A stretch of 5,851 nt of DNA from assembly GCA_910585505.1 (NCBI GenBank), contig CAJUFF010000125.1:2938-8788 (forward strand), written 5' to 3'. Origin of the DNA: an uncultured Ruminiclostridium sp. (lineage in GTDB: Bacteria > Bacillota > Clostridia > Oscillospirales > Ruminococcaceae). Positions within the stretch are counted from its first letter, which is position 1. Each line of letters begins with the position of its first letter. This document shows, one piece after another, positions 5,489 through 5,851 of this stretch. The notes beneath the pieces are model-generated. The model searched no databases. It saw only the letters and a program-made list of their open reading frames with translations, and had not been told where the DNA came from. The position numbers and the translations under genes are program-made.

Positions 5489-5509
5489 TTTTTTGTTTTA
5501 TCAAACCTT

Positions 5510-5538
5510 ATTTTATCAAATTTTACCTTCAATTGCAA
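5510..5538 (-). promoter_or_regulatory. dapL promoter
   Basis: On the minus strand TTGCAA (5538-5533) and TAAAAT (5515-5510) are separated by 17 bp. Predicted initiation near 5503 gives a leader of about 30 nt before the ATG. The -35 box lies about 25 bp from the edge of repeat composite 3. Confidence 0.6.
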
Positions 5539-5571
5539 TACTTTATAAATAAAAACCCATCTTTAATACTA

Positions 5572-5729
5572 TGGCTTGTTTGAAAAATCGGAAACGCCGT
5601 CTTTTCACCCCAAACTGTCATCTTTTGCGTCAAAAAGCCTCGTCAAACGACTGTTTGACTGCTTTTTTTCCTTAAATTCAACCGTTTTTGGTCAAAAATC
5701 CGTCATTTCCTCTATTTTCAAACAAGCCC
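5572..5729 (+). mobile_element. Repeat A, copy 2: MITE-like palindrome inserted in repeat B copy 3
   Basis: The element is 158 bp with CTTGTTTGAAAA terminal inverted repeats and TA on both sides (5570-5571 and 5730-5731). It is the inverted counterpart of 874-1032 with near-identical ends. An open frame of 60 codons crosses it (from about 5576), but that frame lies wholly within repeat sequence, has no ribosome binding site and is not counted as a gene. It sits just upstream of the dapL promoter. Confidence 0.75.
5632..5669. terminator. Bidirectional terminator-like hairpin at the centre of repeat A copy 2
   Basis: GTCAAAC (5642-5648) pairs with GTTTGAC (5653-5659) around GACT. Outside it AAAAAGC (5632-5638) pairs with GCTTTTT (5661-5667). 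A seven-T run follows on the plus strand and five T on the minus strand. The loop differs from copy 1 (CGTT on the plus strand there) while the stem is unchanged. Confidence 0.65.
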
Positions 5730-5804
5730 TAATCTTTAATCAAGGTATAGACAAATAATATGGATAATCAAAGATTGGTATAAATTTCGGCAATCCGTTC
5801 CAAA

Positions 5805-5838
5805 CAAAAAAGCACACCCCACAATCGAGGTGTGCTTT
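5805..5838 (-). terminator. Intrinsic terminator of a minus-strand gene beyond the right edge
   Basis: AAAGCACACC (5809-5818) pairs perfectly with GGTGTGCTTT (5829-5838) around a 10-nt loop. On the minus strand the stem runs into TTTTTTG. On the plus strand only CTTTGCTTATT follows. It therefore most likely ends a leftward gene outside the window. Confidence 0.75.
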
Positions 5839-5851
5839 GCTTATTATCAAC

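Larger units (their letters stand above)
5564..5783 (+). repeat. Repeat B, copy 3, interrupted by repeat A
   Basis: The left piece is TAATACTA (5564-5571) and the right piece is 5730-5783. Removing A plus one TA restores TAATACTAATCTTTAATC, a loop with GTATAGACAAAT, and an arm ending in AAGATTGGTATAA. The arms differ in sequence from copies 1 and 2 (CTTTAATC rather than CCCGATC) but remain largely complementary to each other. The loop core is kept. Confidence 0.75.

Noticed and set aside
5576..5758. A 60-codon plus-strand open frame near the right end
   Set aside because: It lies almost entirely within repeat A and B sequence, which is non-coding in the other copy, and lacks a ribosome binding site.

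Overview
The window looks like chromosomal DNA from a low-to-moderate-GC, gut-type Clostridia, most plausibly Ruminococcus or a close relative. This is an inference. It rests on a GH130 mannoside phosphorylase, a MalQ glucanotransferase and a DapL-type aminotransferase found together, on AGGAG-type ribosome binding sites, and on intergenic regions crowded with palindromes. No rRNA, tRNA, CRISPR array, transposase or prophage gene is visible.

Layout. (1) 3-716, plus strand: the C-terminal 237 residues of a GH130 phosphorylase, cut by the left edge, with an intrinsic terminator at 774-800. (2) 717-1206: an intergenic block with a perfect-consensus sigma70 promoter (820-848), a nested pair of small palindromic elements (866-1086), a 17-bp perfect inverted repeat (1086-1136) and a -10 box close to the next gene. 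(3) 1207-2685, plus strand: malQ, 4-alpha-glucanotransferase. (4) 2686-3339: a gene-free convergent region with hairpins, terminators in both orientations, an uninterrupted copy of the small palindromic element (3151-3210) and two further inverted repeats. (5) 3340-4194, minus strand: an aldo/keto reductase. (6) 4275-5474, minus strand: an LL-diaminopimelate aminotransferase (dapL) with its own promoter at 5510-5538. A 28-bp perfect palindrome lies between these two genes. (7) 5564-5783: a second nested palindromic composite just upstream of the dapL promoter, followed by a terminator (5809-5838) for an unseen minus-strand gene beyond the right edge.

The genes are ordinary metabolism. The GH130 enzyme and MalQ both process oligosaccharides, by mannoside phosphorolysis and by alpha-1,4-glucan rearrangement. 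DapL makes LL-diaminopimelate for lysine and peptidoglycan. The reductase lies 80 bp downstream of dapL on the same strand and may be co-transcribed, but no functional link is evident.

The unusual content is intergenic. I see two repeat families, named here A and B. B is about 60 bp: a hairpin whose arms differ between copies yet stay complementary, around a conserved GTATAGACAAAT core. A is about 158 bp: a MITE-like, full-length imperfect palindrome with CTTGTTTGAAAA ends and a bidirectional terminator in its middle. Both A copies sit at the same TA dinucleotide in a B arm. Removing A plus one TA restores a B sequence that matches the uninterrupted B copy. In the orientation set by the B core, the two A copies occupy opposite arms, which suggests two separate site-preferring insertions.
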